Source of the DNA: Anaerolineae bacterium
Lineage (GTDB): Bacteria > Pseudomonadota > Alphaproteobacteria > DSM-16000 > Inquilinaceae
NCBI GenBank assembly: GCA_028285185.1
Contig: JANQQD010000065.1
Coordinates: 40,555 to 104,554 of the forward strand
Length of the DNA stretch: 64,000 bases
Reading direction: 5' to 3'
Positions 8,211 through 17,442 of this stretch are shown here, piece by piece (within the stretch, counting starts at the first letter, position 1; each line of letters begins with the position of its first letter). The position numbers and the translations under genes are program-made. Below the pieces are notes generated by a model. That model did no database searches and was not told where the DNA came from. It worked only from the letters and a program-made list of their open reading frames with translations.

Positions 8211-8459
8211 TCAGGGCCCGGCTATCAGGCGGTCCTCGTTCCGCTCTACTCGTCGTTCCAAACCATCGATCCTGCTGTTGATCGCGTCATTGAAACTGTT
8301 GAACTCCGCGCGAAGGCTTGTCAGCTCCGCGTGCATCATCCAGAGCAGCCCGCATGCCGCTGGCACCGCCACCTTCCAGAGCAGATCCCAGAGCGGATGC
8401 TGGGCAAAGCGAGCAACGCGGCCGTTGGGCGGGCCTGCATTCACGTTGGCGTCAACCAT
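8211..8459 (-). CDS. Small membrane protein with coiled coil, lysis accessory
   Basis: Encodes 82 residues. One membrane helix (~residues 27-42, LLWKVAVPAACGLLWMM) is followed by a heptad-patterned charged segment to the C-terminus. Single-helix proteins with this layout next to endolysin genes act as holin/antiholin or inner-membrane spanins. I cannot choose between them. It is transcribed with the amidase gene, which starts 72 bp downstream. Confidence 0.6.
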   Translation of the reverse strand: MVDANVNAGPPNGRVARFAQHPLWDLLWKVAVPAACGLLWMMHAELTSLRAEFNSFNDAINSRIDGLERRVERNEDRLIAGP

Positions 8460-8581
8460 CTAGACCCTCATTTCACAGTTGAGCCGGCGGACGGATGCCC
8501 GTCTCGCCGGTTGCTCCCCAGCAGCAGTTGAGCGATGATCGACGTCATCGGAGGTCAGCAATTGGGGAATCCCTGTTCGAT

Positions 8582-9556
8582 ATGCTAGTTGGAGTTTCTA
8601 TCTCGGCTTTTCTTTTGATGGGTATAGCCGGAATTTTTCTTGCCAGGAAAAGGATCTGGAAATGGGTAGATGTTATCTACTATCCAGTCGCAGGAGCTGG
8701 AGTGCTCCTTCTATTCTTTTCTTTTGATCGATCAAACTCGACACGTGAGATCAATGAAATTAGAGCGGAGTTCGAGACAAAGATCGCAGCTCACCTTAGA
8801 AATCTGCCAAATGTCGACGTCAGTCAATTGCAAATGATGCAAAATATAAGTGATGGATACGAAGTGCTTGGATCTATTATTTCCATAGACTACAATTGCA
8901 AGGCACAAGAAAGCCAATCAAGTACATGCGCTGCTGCACGGATTTTGGCTCCACGAGCTGATGGAATCGTGAACCTATTTGATGAGTTTCTGGATAATTC
9001 TCTTGAAAACTGGGATATCGCCGCTATCGAACTTTGCACAGATTTCACCACAATCATAGATGATTTAATTAGCGATTCCTCTGTTGCAGCGCTTGTTTTT
9101 GAAGAATTGTCTCGTCCCGTCCCCGCGTCAAGCGACATGCAGACGGAAGCTGAACCAGGGCTTATGTATTTTACGCTGCAGCGGCGTCTCTTACGCAGAA
9201 TGCAATCGCTCGGCGCAGTACTTGAAGTGGAAGGTGAAACAAATTTCGGGACCTTTCTATATTACACAGAAATGATCACGAACATTGCGATGAGCTATAA
9301 CGTTTGTCTAGTGTTACCGGAAGATGTGGCGAATTTTGATTTGGCCCGCTGGAGAATTGGGGGCGACGAACTGAGTCTCGAGCGAGATCAGATGATCGCT
9401 GCGGTTCAGGAGGAGGCTGAAGAGGCTCACCAAGCCGCCGAGCGTGTTCGCTGGTGGCGACAGGAATGGTGGCCCTATCTGATCCTGCTGGCTCTAGCCC
9501 TGAAGTTTGGGAAGGGGGTGGCAGACTTGAGATCCGCCCATCGTACTGGAGTTTGA
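8582..9556 (+). CDS. AT-rich membrane protein (moron) of unknown function
   Basis: Encodes 324 residues from ATG 8582. The frame is open further upstream (ATG at 8495), and GGAGGT at 8550-8555 followed 5 nt later by an in-frame ATT hints at a non-standard start. Two N-terminal membrane helices, a ~230-residue soluble region and a C-terminal helix (WWPYLILLALALKFG) are visible. Base composition is much more AT-rich than the phage genes, and the gene opposes the late operon between tail and lysis modules. This is a classic place for lysogenic-conversion or exclusion genes. No family recognised. Confidence 0.65.
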   Translation: MLVGVSISAFLLMGIAGIFLARKRIWKWVDVIYYPVAGAGVLLLFFSFDRSNSTREINEIRAEFETKIAAHLRNLPNVDVSQLQMMQNISDGYEVLGSIISIDYNCKAQESQSSTCAAARILAPRADGIVNLFDEFLDNSLENWDIAAIELCTDFTTIIDDLISDSSVAALVFEELSRPVPASSDMQTEAEPGLMYFTLQRRLLRRMQSLGAVLEVEGETNFGTFLYYTEMITNIAMSYNVCLVLPEDVANFDLARWRIGGDELSLERDQMIAAVQEEAEEAHQAAERVRWWRQEWWPYLILLALALKFGKGVADLRSAHRTGV

Positions 9557-9799
9557 GGGAATCTGTGACAACGAATACGACTTCTTCAGTCATCCATGAA
9601 GAACCGTTTACACGCTGGTGTATAACGTATACTTGAGCCGCCCAAGTACACGGTTTTGCAGGAAAGCGGTTTAATTGCTTTGATTGCGAGTGCTCTGCTG
9701 ATATTCGGAGGCATCGAGAGTAAGAACTGCACCTCAGGCTTAGAGACTTCGCTAACTGGCCCCGATTGGTGGTCCCCACCAGGATCTGCTCTCCTGACG

Positions 9800-10300
9800 T
9801 CATGGGGCTAGTACTTGGTCGATTTCCTCGGGCGTCAGGCCGGCTGCGTTCAGCAGGCCTCGGACCCTGGGGTCGTCTGGTGAAAGACCCTCGCGTAGCG
9901 TTGACAGTGTCCAGCGTTGGTCCGCCGGCAGCGCGTCGATCAATTCGCCCACGGCCAGCGCCTTGCCGATCGCCTCGACCCGCTCACGAACGAGCCAATC
10001 CGGGATAAAGACCTCGACCGTCGGCAACGGTTCTGTTGCGACGATCACCTCGCGACGCTGATGCGGCCAGACGGTCAGGTCGAAGACATGGTCGCGAGTG
10101 GTAATCCGCTCGCCTTCGGGTGCGGTGGCCTCGACCAGAGCGAACGGTCTCATGGTGCCGGCGTTCTTGGCCCAGTCGTCCTGGCTCCATCGCTCTACCG
10201 CCTGGCGCGGATGCCGCCGTCCGTCAGTGCCCTTGAAATCCCCGCGGCCTGCATCGGGCACTAGCGTCGGCGGATCGGTCGACACGTCGAAGATCTCCAT
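9800..10300 (-). CDS. Tail-module protein of unknown function
   Basis: Encodes 166 residues. The N-terminal ~60 residues are polar, the middle has a WPHQRREVIVATE strand-rich segment, and the C-terminal ~45 residues are helical (LRGLLNAAGLTPEEI-like ending). It is the last gene of the fibre cluster. Position suggests a fibre accessory or assembly chaperone, but no family is recognised. Confidence 0.6.
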   Translation of the reverse strand: MEIFDVSTDPPTLVPDAGRGDFKGTDGRRHPRQAVERWSQDDWAKNAGTMRPFALVEATAPEGERITTRDHVFDLTVWPHQRREVIVATEPLPTVEVFIPDWLVRERVEAIGKALAVGELIDALPADQRWTLSTLREGLSPDDPRVRGLLNAAGLTPEEIDQVLAP

Positions 10301-10309
10301 GGACTGGCC

Positions 10310-11029
10310 TCAGTCACTTGGGGTGCTAGCGGCGTCGGACAGCGGGCCGCTGTTCACAGTGAGCCCTTCGCCCGGACCTTTGTTTGTGTGCCAGGATGCC
10401 GTCTCGCCGCTCAGGAAGAGGATGGGGGTTACGCCCGGACCACTGCCGTCGGCACCGAGATCCACCGGCTTGCCCTGGGCATCTCTGAACTTGGAGATGC
10501 CCGTTCCCGGCGCCCAGTACTGCGAGAGAGACAGCCATAGATCGGCCACCTCTGCGTTCAGCCTGTTGCCTCCGGCGTCATTCGCCCCGATCGCCCACTC
10601 GGTTCTTGTGTAGTCAATGGTGTTTGCGTTCGCCGAGTTTGTCCCCTCATCCTGGCTCCCGTTTATGTACAGGTGCGCCGTGTTTGATTGCCATGAACTG
10701 TAGATATGTATCCAGCCAGACGCAGTGGTGTATGTATTCGAAGAAATAAGCTGACGGTCGAATGAAGCGCCGTTGAACCAGTTGAAGTATATCTTGTTGT
10801 TGCTCTCCTTATAGCAGTTCCATCTATCTCCCTCAGAGTTACCGATGTACTGGCGGACGCCGTCGCCTCCCATGAAATTCACGTAGATCGAAAACGTACC
10901 GTCAGTTCCGTTTGAATTGTTCGTTAGGTCCGATCCGCGAGTGAGCCACGGCGTGCCATTGAACCGGACCGCATTCGCATCGTAACCCCGACGGCGCGTC
11001 ACGATGGCAGGGCGCATGAAGAAGGGCAT
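10310..11029 (-). CDS. LamG/concanavalin A-like tail protein
   Basis: Encodes 239 residues. The pattern FSIYVNFMGG.., a middle WIHIYSSWQ..NTAHLYINGS strand pair and a later AEVADLWLSLSQ segment is that of LamG-like jelly-roll domains, which bind carbohydrate or other surface ligands. It overlaps the preceding fibre gene by one base (TGATG). It is a candidate receptor-binding component. The base composition between 10600 and 10930 is somewhat lower in GC than its neighbours, consistent with exchange of receptor modules. Confidence 0.7.
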   Translation of the reverse strand: MPFFMRPAIVTRRRGYDANAVRFNGTPWLTRGSDLTNNSNGTDGTFSIYVNFMGGDGVRQYIGNSEGDRWNCYKESNNKIYFNWFNGASFDRQLISSNTYTTASGWIHIYSSWQSNTAHLYINGSQDEGTNSANANTIDYTRTEWAIGANDAGGNRLNAEVADLWLSLSQYWAPGTGISKFRDAQGKPVDLGADGSGPGVTPILFLSGETASWHTNKGPGEGLTVNSGPLSDAASTPSD

Positions 11030-11652
11030 CAGACGACAGCCTCGCTGTCGAACACCCAGACCGTGGTGCCGTCCGTGATGTAGCCGAGCACATAGACACC
11101 GGCCGAAGACAGGTCCGTCGCCATGCCTGACCTGGCCTTGACCTCGCCCCCCAGAATGATCTGGTGTCCACCGGAGTTGTCGAGAATGATGGTCCCACCG
11201 GTGCCATCCGCCTCACCGGAGAATTGCAACGTGATGTTGCCGGTCGGGGTAACCTTGAAGTTGTGGGCGGCCCCGAGGTTGAGATTGCCGTCGTTGTCAA
11301 TAACGAACGCTGACCGTTGAACGCCGGTCCACGCTTGGCTTTGATCCGTCTTCGCCGTATCCGCGTCATAGCTCTGGACGCCACCGGCCTGATCGATGGT
11401 GATGGCCGTGCCTTCGCTGTAGGCGGTGTACGTCGTTCCGTCCCACGCGGCGATCGTCACCCATGCCGTGTTTCCGCCGTTCCGCCTCTTGATCAAGTTC
11501 GCCGTCATGTCCCACCAGACCATGTTGGCGAATGTCGGAGTCGGTGCCGTCGGGCCGGAGTTGCCCGAGACGATCGCCGCAAGGACAGCGTTGACGTCCG
11601 CTCTGAACGTGCCCCCATCGGCGTTGGCGATATCATAGTCGTGATGAGCCAT
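11029..11652 (-). CDS. Tail fibre protein, paralogue of 12502-13167
   Basis: Encodes 207 residues. The first ~80 residues closely parallel those of the protein at 12502-13167: H-D-Y at the start, RADVNA/RADINA, MVWWD/MVWPD, ANLIKRRN/ANLVKWRN and then AAWDGTTY/ASWDGTTY. This N-terminal module probably docks the fibre to the tail tip. The C-terminal ~110 residues are strand-rich and differ, as expected for a variable receptor or trimer domain. Confidence 0.75.
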   Translation of the reverse strand: MAHHDYDIANADGGTFRADVNAVLAAIVSGNSGPTAPTPTFANMVWWDMTANLIKRRNGGNTAWVTIAAWDGTTYTAYSEGTAITIDQAGGVQSYDADTAKTDQSQAWTGVQRSAFVIDNDGNLNLGAAHNFKVTPTGNITLQFSGEADGTGGTIILDNSGGHQIILGGEVKARSGMATDLSSAGVYVLGYITDGTTVWVFDSEAVV

Positions 11653-11653
11653 C

Positions 11654-12505
11654 TCAGTACCTCAAGACCGCGGCACCGCGCTGGCCAGGCGCCGACGCGC
11701 TGCTGTTCCCGCCCTCACCGGTGTTGGCTGGCTTATCAGCGTGCCCGTTCTGTGCGGGGAGGGCGCCCGAGCCTTGCTCCGAAACCACGTCGTCAACGCC
11801 GTCCGCGGCGAAGTTTGACCCTCCGCCGCCGGCCCCGCCGCCGTTCGCCGTCCCTGTAGACTGTGATCGACCGCCCGAGCCGCCGCCGTGCCATCCGCCG
11901 CCGCCGCCGCCGCTTCCGGCCGCTTCGCCGGATGGATCGACCGGCGCACCGCCGGCGAGCGCAGTTCCGTTGTTGCTGGCACCGCTCCCGCCAGTGCCAC
12001 CAATTGTCGGTTCCCCACCGGTGCCACCGCCACCAGGCTGTGGGCCCTGTCCATCAGTGCCATTGGCGCCGGTCGGCCCGCCGCCTGCACCGCCGTTGCC
12101 ACCGAAGATGCCCGTCTGCGTGGCGTTACGTCCGCCGGCCGCTCCGCCGCCGCCGGCGAGCAAGATCATGTTTTCCGGAGTCTCCGTTCCCCGGAAGATC
12201 GCAGTGTAGCCACCGCCCAGATTCGGCGCGGGCGTACCGGGTGCCCCGACACGGATCTTCAGCGTCTCACCGGGCGTGACTTCAATCGTGCCGCTAACGA
12301 AGCCGCCGCCGCCGCCTTTGCCGAAGCCACCGCCAACCGCTTGGCCGCCGGCTGTGCCTCCGGCGCCCCACCCAGCGGCCGGGATCCTGGTCACACCGTC
12401 GGGGACAACCCAATCGGTCACCCCGGGCGTCGTGAAAACGACCTTGTTGGTGAAATCTTGCGGCGGCGTCGGCGGTACTAAGATCGCTGCCAGGGCAGCC
12501 GTCAT
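11654..12505 (-). CDS. Glycine-rich tail fibre protein
   Basis: Encodes 283 residues dominated by GG-rich runs (GGGGFVSG, GGGGAAGG, GSGGGGGGWHGG), like the glycine-rich domains of phage fibre tips (for example the polyglycine receptor-binding domains of some T-even adhesins). The first ~40 residues lead into a VVFTTPGVTDWVVPDGV-type strand. It overlaps the upstream fibre gene by ATGA. Likely a tip adhesin, an inference from composition and position. Confidence 0.75.
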   Translation of the reverse strand: MTAALAAILVPPTPPQDFTNKVVFTTPGVTDWVVPDGVTRIPAAGWGAGGTAGGQAVGGGFGKGGGGGFVSGTIEVTPGETLKIRVGAPGTPAPNLGGGYTAIFRGTETPENMILLAGGGGAAGGRNATQTGIFGGNGGAGGGPTGANGTDGQGPQPGGGGTGGEPTIGGTGGSGASNNGTALAGGAPVDPSGEAAGSGGGGGGWHGGGSGGRSQSTGTANGGGAGGGGSNFAADGVDDVVSEQGSGALPAQNGHADKPANTGEGGNSSASAPGQRGAAVLRY

Positions 12506-13167
12506 GTCAGGCCACCAGCAAGCCAGTACTCACCATCGGCGATCTTTGCGACCGACACCGCCGCATATCGCCCAACCGTCGTCAGTGATGCGTCCAAAGA
12601 GCGGACGACGTCCGCGCCCTGCGGGGCGAACGTTATCTGACCGGCGCCCCACTGGACGCAGATGCACTGGAACCCGACGATCAGGTCCTCGGTCGACACC
12701 TGCGGCAGGGTGAGCGTGATCGCGGACTCGTTGTTCAGCCGGATGACCTTGCCGCGGTCGCTTTCGGTGAGCGTGTAGGCCGTGCCCGTCTGCTCCGCGA
12801 GGTCGAACTTCTGGCCGACGAGGTTGCGCATATCGAGCGCCGGGAGATGGCCATTTACGTCGAGTTGCAGCAGGTTGTTGGCGGCTGTCCCGGCCGTAAG
12901 GATCGCCGCGTTACCGAGCGCGACGCCGGCCCGATATGGGATGTACGTCGTACCGTCCCAGGAGGCGATGACGACCCAGGCCGTGTTCGCCGAGTTGCGC
13001 CACTTGACGAGATTGGCCGCAGTGTCCGGCCAGACCATGTGCGCATACGTAGGGCTGGGCGCACCCGTACCGGCGTTCTGTGAGGCAATCGCGGCGAGTG
13101 CGGCGTTGATATCCGCCCGGACGACGCCGCCAGCCGCGTTGTCGATCACATAGTCGTGCTGGGACAA
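12502..13167 (-). CDS. Tail fibre protein with the conserved docking module
   Basis: Encodes 221 residues. The N-terminal ~80 residues match the protein at 11029-11652 (see there). The central part holds FDLAEQTGTAYTLTESDRGKVI, a segment common in alphaproteobacterial prophage fibres, and the C-terminus has strand-rich QITFAPQGADVV and ending YWLAGGLT. It probably forms one fibre subunit, with the glycine-rich protein attached distally. Confidence 0.75.
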   Translation of the reverse strand: MSQHDYVIDNAAGGVVRADINAALAAIASQNAGTGAPSPTYAHMVWPDTAANLVKWRNSANTAWVVIASWDGTTYIPYRAGVALGNAAILTAGTAANNLLQLDVNGHLPALDMRNLVGQKFDLAEQTGTAYTLTESDRGKVIRLNNESAITLTLPQVSTEDLIVGFQCICVQWGAGQITFAPQGADVVRSLDASLTTVGRYAAVSVAKIADGEYWLAGGLT

Positions 13168-13170
13168 TGC

Positions 13171-13524
13171 CTATTCCTCTCGGCGGTGCGCCCGGTCCTT
13201 CTCGATGATCGCGATCAACTGTTGCGTGGTGGCCGGCAGGGGGCAGCCTGTGTGCTCCGACAGCGCCCGGAAACCATCGACGATCGCCAGAGCCGTTAGG
13301 TTCTGTTCGCCCTGAAGCGGTCGCTTCAATGGCTCGAAGCGTTGGAGGGCCCGGTCCCACCAGTAGAGACCCGGTTTCAGGTCGCAGTCGTCGGGACAGG
13401 GAACCTGCTTGTCGTTGAGCTCCGCATCGGCGGGCACTTTCTCGTAACCGATCAGCTGGTCTCGGCCGTCGAGGACGGCGACCGTCTGCATGGGCACCGG
13501 TTCGGCCTGGGCCTTTCTCGTCAC
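13171..13524 (-). CDS. Tail-associated protein of unknown function
   Basis: Encodes 117 residues from a GTG at 13524 that overlaps the stop of the J-like gene (GTGA). Visible features are a short beta-rich front (VAVLDGRDQLIGYEKV), a CPDDC cysteine pair and a KPGLYWWD motif before a helical C-terminus. Similar small proteins lie after J-like genes in other prophages. Function unknown. Confidence 0.65.
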   Translation of the reverse strand: MTRKAQAEPVPMQTVAVLDGRDQLIGYEKVPADAELNDKQVPCPDDCDLKPGLYWWDRALQRFEPLKRPLQGEQNLTALAIVDGFRALSEHTGCPLPATTQQLIAIIEKDRAHRREE

Positions 13525-16472
13525 TGAACTGCCTCCGCGTGAATTGAGAGGACGGGAACCCGGATGTTCACAGCCGGGTCGGTAGAGGTAAGTCGCGCCT
13601 GGAACCTCAGACCTCGGGCTTCGACCTCGGTGACCTCGATGCGCTGCCACGGACCCCAGTTCGGCGAACCGTTCGGATCGTCATCGGTCTCGCTGACCCA
13701 GAGCGTGACGTCCGCCTCGCCCCCAACCGCTCCATCGAAATCGGACCACGTGTCGATGTCCGTGGTTCGGCTGTCGAAGAGATCGAACACATCAAAGACA
13801 ACGACCTGCAATTCCGTCGTCAGCCGCCGTCGGACGACCGCACCGAAATCGAAGCCCGCGGCGAAGTCGTAGGTGCCGGATGATTGGACGCCGCCTTCGG
13901 CGTCGACGTTCAGGACGGCGTCGAAGTCGAGCCAGGTGTCGACCAGCGCCGACCCGGCGAGCTTCAGGGCGCCGTCCGGCGCCACCGTGTTGGTCTTCGT
14001 GCCGGCGAATACCGTGTGCTCGCTGATCGTCGCCAGGTTGCCGTACTGAAGCGCCGTCGCCTGTTTCGTCGTGACCGACGCCGTACCCACCGACAGCACG
14101 CCGGAGCTGTCCCGGGACTTCAGCAAATAGGTGCCCTTCTTCAGCGGCAGTTGAGCTGCCGTGGCCTTGCCTGGCACCGGCGTGCCGATCGTCGAGGACG
14201 TCTCCCAGGTAGCTCCCACGAGCGCGCTGGAATGCCGGACAAAGATCTCCCCGCCCTCCTGGACATCCAGATCGGGCAGCGGATCCCAGTCGATCAGAGC
14301 GAGCCCACCAATGCTCCTGATCGTGACGTTTTGCGGCTCGGTCGGCGGTGCAGGCAGACCGAAGATTTCCTTCGTCGTGACCTGACGTGCACTTGGCACC
14401 CCCAGCGTGTTGAACGCCGTGACACCGAAATCGTAGATGCCGGGAGCGATGTCGAAGATCGTGAGTGACGTCTCGTCGCGGCGGGGGCCGGCCTCCTGCC
14501 AGTCCTGCGATGAGGTCAGCTTGAATTCGACCAGATACTGATCGACGAACGCGTCCGGGCTCCGGGCCCAGGTGACCGTCGCCTGGGCTTTGACGCCGGC
14601 GCCGGTTCTGGTGTTGTAAAGGGATTCCGACACGTCAGGCAGGCCGGGCGGTTGGACCGAAAAGACTTTCGAGCCTCGAATGCTCTTCGCCGGCGGTGTC
14701 TCGTTCTCCTCTGTGAGCGCGTCCCAGGCGTAGACGGCGCTGTCGGTCTCGCGGCAGGTGAACTTCGTTGTGATGACCGGGTCGCCAGTTGCGCCCTTTT
14801 TCGTATCGAGGCCCCAGCTGACCAACTGGAAGGTCTTATTGACCCATCCGCGCGTTGCCTTGCTCAACGTGCAGGTGCTGCCGGCCTGGACGCGAAGGCC
14901 GGTCAGCTTGCAGGGCACCTGAACCGTTGTCTCGCGTCGCTCGCGCTGCTGGTCGATCTTCGCCAGGCGCTGGGACATTGCCGATCGATTGGTCAGCGGC
15001 AGGTTCAGCGACTTGACGATCTTCGTGCCGCCGTCGGCCGCGACCGCGGTGGCGTCCACCCACTGCGGATAGTCGGTTGGCTCCCAATCGTTGATGGACG
15101 AGACATAGAGCCCGGCCCGGGCGTTGGACCTTTGTGACCGGGGGACCTTGGTTGCGATGTCCAGCGGCCCCGTGAAGTGGCTCTCGTCGAAGCTGGCCTT
15201 CGCGTCCGGTTCGACCCAGGCTGCCGCCTGCGATCGCCATTTGCCGCCGGCGAAGGTCGTCAGGGCTCCCATCGACGAGTAGAGATCCTTCAGGATGTCC
15301 GCGGGCCTGCGGTCGCTCTCCAGGACGCCGTTGCATGTGTACCTGGGTTCGCCGGTCTTGGTGACGGTGTGGGTTCCGGTACCGGCGTCCGTGATTTCGA
15401 TGGCAGTGCCGGCCAGTGCGCCGAGATAGGTGCTCGCTAGTTGGATGCGCAGGAAGACGTCGAATTCATCATCATCGTCGTCGTCCCGTGCCCGCTCGTG
15501 GACCGGGATAACGTAGTAACTGGTGGCCGCCGCGATGCCTGTCGGAAGCGTGCCTGTCGTTGAGACCTCGACGCGGTCGCCACGCTCGAACTTCAGTTTC
15601 TCCTCATCGAGGTCAATCGTGTTGCCCGACGCATCGACCGAGAGCACGGCATGGGCGACGGTTTTTGTGTCGACGATCTCATCGCAGATGTTCGCGCTGG
15701 CATTGCCGGTGACGTCGTCAATCTTAGTCGTCGGCGCGCCGAGGCCGAACTTCTGATCGGTGAAGTACCATCGCGTGCACAGCGAAGGATTCGGCTGCCA
15801 TGACGTCGTCGCCGATCGAGGGTCGTAGACCTTGGCGCCGCGGATCAGGCACTTGAAGTTGGGGATCCCGTTCGGGAACGTCGATCGGCTGTATCTCAGC
15901 AGGACGTAAAGGTAGCAGACCCCGCGGCCCCGGAAGTTCTCGTCGAGATAGTCGACCGCGGCAATGAGGTCAGGGTCGGCGACTTGGTCGGGCAATCCGA
16001 GGTGCTTCTTGAAGCGCAGCGCGTTCTTGTAGCGCCCGCGCGTCACCCAACCGTCGTTGTCCAGGTCATCGTCGTAAATCGGAACGTCGTTCACGAAGAT
16101 CGTGCCGATGGCCTCGACCTCGTGATTGACCAGCGTGATGCAGTAATGGTGGTCCCGGTTGCTCTCGGTTTGCTCCATGAACGTGAGCGCGCCAGAGACC
16201 AGCGCCTCGCCGACTATGGCGCGCTGATTGGTGATGGCTGTGCGCACCAACTGCGTGCGCTGGGATGCCGACGATCCGAAGCCGGAGAACGACGGCAGGT
16301 CGAACGAGGGCCGGCCGCTTTGGGTCAGGATGGACCCGGCTAGGTTCAGAACGAAAGTCCCAAACCCAATGAGCGCAGCTGTAAGAGCGGTGAGCCCTGC
16401 GACCGTAGCAGCGCTGATGCCCGCCACGACGCCCGCGAGCGCCGCGCCGATGAGAGCTCCTGCCGGCGGCAT
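13521..16472 (-). CDS. Tail tip / host-specificity protein, J-like
   Basis: Encodes 983 residues. After a hydrophobic Ala/Gly-rich segment (~5-45), it contains a long central region with the fold-like features of phage baseplate hub or J proteins (for example DLDNDGWVTRGRYKNALR, RFKKHLGL). A fibronectin III-like pair lies at ~620-800 (VTWARSPDAFVDQYLVEF, YDFGVTAFNTLG), and the C-terminus is beta-rich. J-like proteins form the tail tip, contact the host receptor and carry fibres. It overlaps the upstream gene by TGATG. Confidence 0.88.
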   Translation of the reverse strand: MPPAGALIGAALAGVVAGISAATVAGLTALTAALIGFGTFVLNLAGSILTQSGRPSFDLPSFSGFGSSASQRTQLVRTAITNQRAIVGEALVSGALTFMEQTESNRDHHYCITLVNHEVEAIGTIFVNDVPIYDDDLDNDGWVTRGRYKNALRFKKHLGLPDQVADPDLIAAVDYLDENFRGRGVCYLYVLLRYSRSTFPNGIPNFKCLIRGAKVYDPRSATTSWQPNPSLCTRWYFTDQKFGLGAPTTKIDDVTGNASANICDEIVDTKTVAHAVLSVDASGNTIDLDEEKLKFERGDRVEVSTTGTLPTGIAAATSYYVIPVHERARDDDDDDEFDVFLRIQLASTYLGALAGTAIEITDAGTGTHTVTKTGEPRYTCNGVLESDRRPADILKDLYSSMGALTTFAGGKWRSQAAAWVEPDAKASFDESHFTGPLDIATKVPRSQRSNARAGLYVSSINDWEPTDYPQWVDATAVAADGGTKIVKSLNLPLTNRSAMSQRLAKIDQQRERRETTVQVPCKLTGLRVQAGSTCTLSKATRGWVNKTFQLVSWGLDTKKGATGDPVITTKFTCRETDSAVYAWDALTEENETPPAKSIRGSKVFSVQPPGLPDVSESLYNTRTGAGVKAQATVTWARSPDAFVDQYLVEFKLTSSQDWQEAGPRRDETSLTIFDIAPGIYDFGVTAFNTLGVPSARQVTTKEIFGLPAPPTEPQNVTIRSIGGLALIDWDPLPDLDVQEGGEIFVRHSSALVGATWETSSTIGTPVPGKATAAQLPLKKGTYLLKSRDSSGVLSVGTASVTTKQATALQYGNLATISEHTVFAGTKTNTVAPDGALKLAGSALVDTWLDFDAVLNVDAEGGVQSSGTYDFAAGFDFGAVVRRRLTTELQVVVFDVFDLFDSRTTDIDTWSDFDGAVGGEADVTLWVSETDDDPNGSPNWGPWQRIEVTEVEARGLRFQARLTSTDPAVNIRVPVLSIHAEAVQ

Positions 16473-16891
16473 CAGATCCGCCAGGCGCGCTGAGCGTCGG
16501 TGATCGGGAAGAACGTCAGGCCGTGCCGGTCCGCTACAGCCGCGCGCGTGCCTGTCGTATCGACAACGCCGAGCGCCGGCTCATTCTGTCCGGTGCGCAC
16601 CAAGACAACGTCACCACGCTGCGCGAACGCTGGTGGCACCTCGCCGAAACCGTTCAATGCAGCCACCCGTTCGGCGATCCCCTCGACGCCGTCGTTGCCG
16701 GCGAGGATCGCGTTGGCGCCGTCCTCATTGTCGTAGGCGAGCAGGTTGTCGGGAATGTTGGCTTTCGGGCGTTGAGCGCGGATGCACGCCACGGCGAAGC
16801 GGCAGCAGTCGTGCTCGCGGAAATCGAAGGTAGCCTCGGCCGCCGACGCGATAGCACGGCCGAGTTGCCCCTCCCAATCTGGCGGCTTCAC
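16472..16891 (-). CDS. Tail-tip cysteine protein, NlpC/P60- or DUF6950-like
   Basis: Encodes 139 residues from a GTG at 16891 overlapping the upstream stop (GTGA). The FREHDCCRFA segment at ~24-33 looks like the catalytic-Cys start of NlpC/P60-type or DUF6950 phage proteins, followed by QRGDVVLVR and a late DRHGL His. In lambda the equivalent position holds gpK, a tail-tip peptidase. Family assignment is from motif and synteny only. Confidence 0.75.
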   Translation of the reverse strand: MKPPDWEGQLGRAIASAAEATFDFREHDCCRFAVACIRAQRPKANIPDNLLAYDNEDGANAILAGNDGVEGIAERVAALNGFGEVPPAFAQRGDVVLVRTGQNEPALGVVDTTGTRAAVADRHGLTFFPITDAQRAWRI

Positions 16892-17442
16892 GTCAGGATG
16901 ATCTCTTTGTCCTGCAGGTCGGCGACATAGTCGAAGAACGTGTCGGTCGGATAGTCCGCCTGGTGATCCTCGGGTGTGTTCCGCCTGAGCTTTGGCCGTT
17001 CCAGCACGGCGAGTTCGTTCTCCGCCGAGAGCCAGACGTTCGCAGTCTCCGCCCCCTCCGTGTGGCGCATGACGTCCATGGCGCCGGTGAAGATCTCGTA
17101 TGGGTCGGCGACCACGGTCAGCGCCGGCGTCAGCGCCGCGAAGTAGAGCGAGCAGGGACGCTGCTGGTATTCTTCGTTTTCGGCGATGTCGATGATGGCG
17201 GGGTCCATGCCGGAAAGCATGAACCGCACGCCGTCGGCGCGGATTTCCGTGGACTCCTGGATCAACGAGGCGCCGCCAAAGGTGCCGGATCCTGTCCAGG
17301 TCTCTCCGAGGGCCGTCAGATCGCCATAGCCGGTCCAAAGCCTGAGCGGCCCGCTCCCGAATTGCCCATGCCACAGGAAGATCGGCTTTAGGGCGTCGGC
17401 GGCGAGTTCGTCATCGAGGGCGGAGGTTATCCCGCGCGTCAT
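16888..17442 (-). CDS. Distal tail/tip protein
   Basis: Encodes 184 residues, beta-rich, with GYGDLTALGETWTGSG near 40 and a conserved-looking ENELAVLERPKLRRNT near 140. The family is common in alphaproteobacterial siphoviruses between tape measure and J but I have no functional name. It is joined by ATG/TGA spacing of one base to the next upstream gene and by GTGA to the downstream one. Confidence 0.7.
   Translation of the reverse strand: MTRGITSALDDELAADALKPIFLWHGQFGSGPLRLWTGYGDLTALGETWTGSGTFGGASLIQESTEIRADGVRFMLSGMDPAIIDIAENEEYQQRPCSLYFAALTPALTVVADPYEIFTGAMDVMRHTEGAETANVWLSAENELAVLERPKLRRNTPEDHQADYPTDTFFDYVADLQDKEIILT

Noticed and set aside
9766..9783. TGGTGG-tcc-CCACCA hairpin as terminator of the tail genes
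   Set aside because: Stem is short and no T run follows on either strand; left as unassigned.
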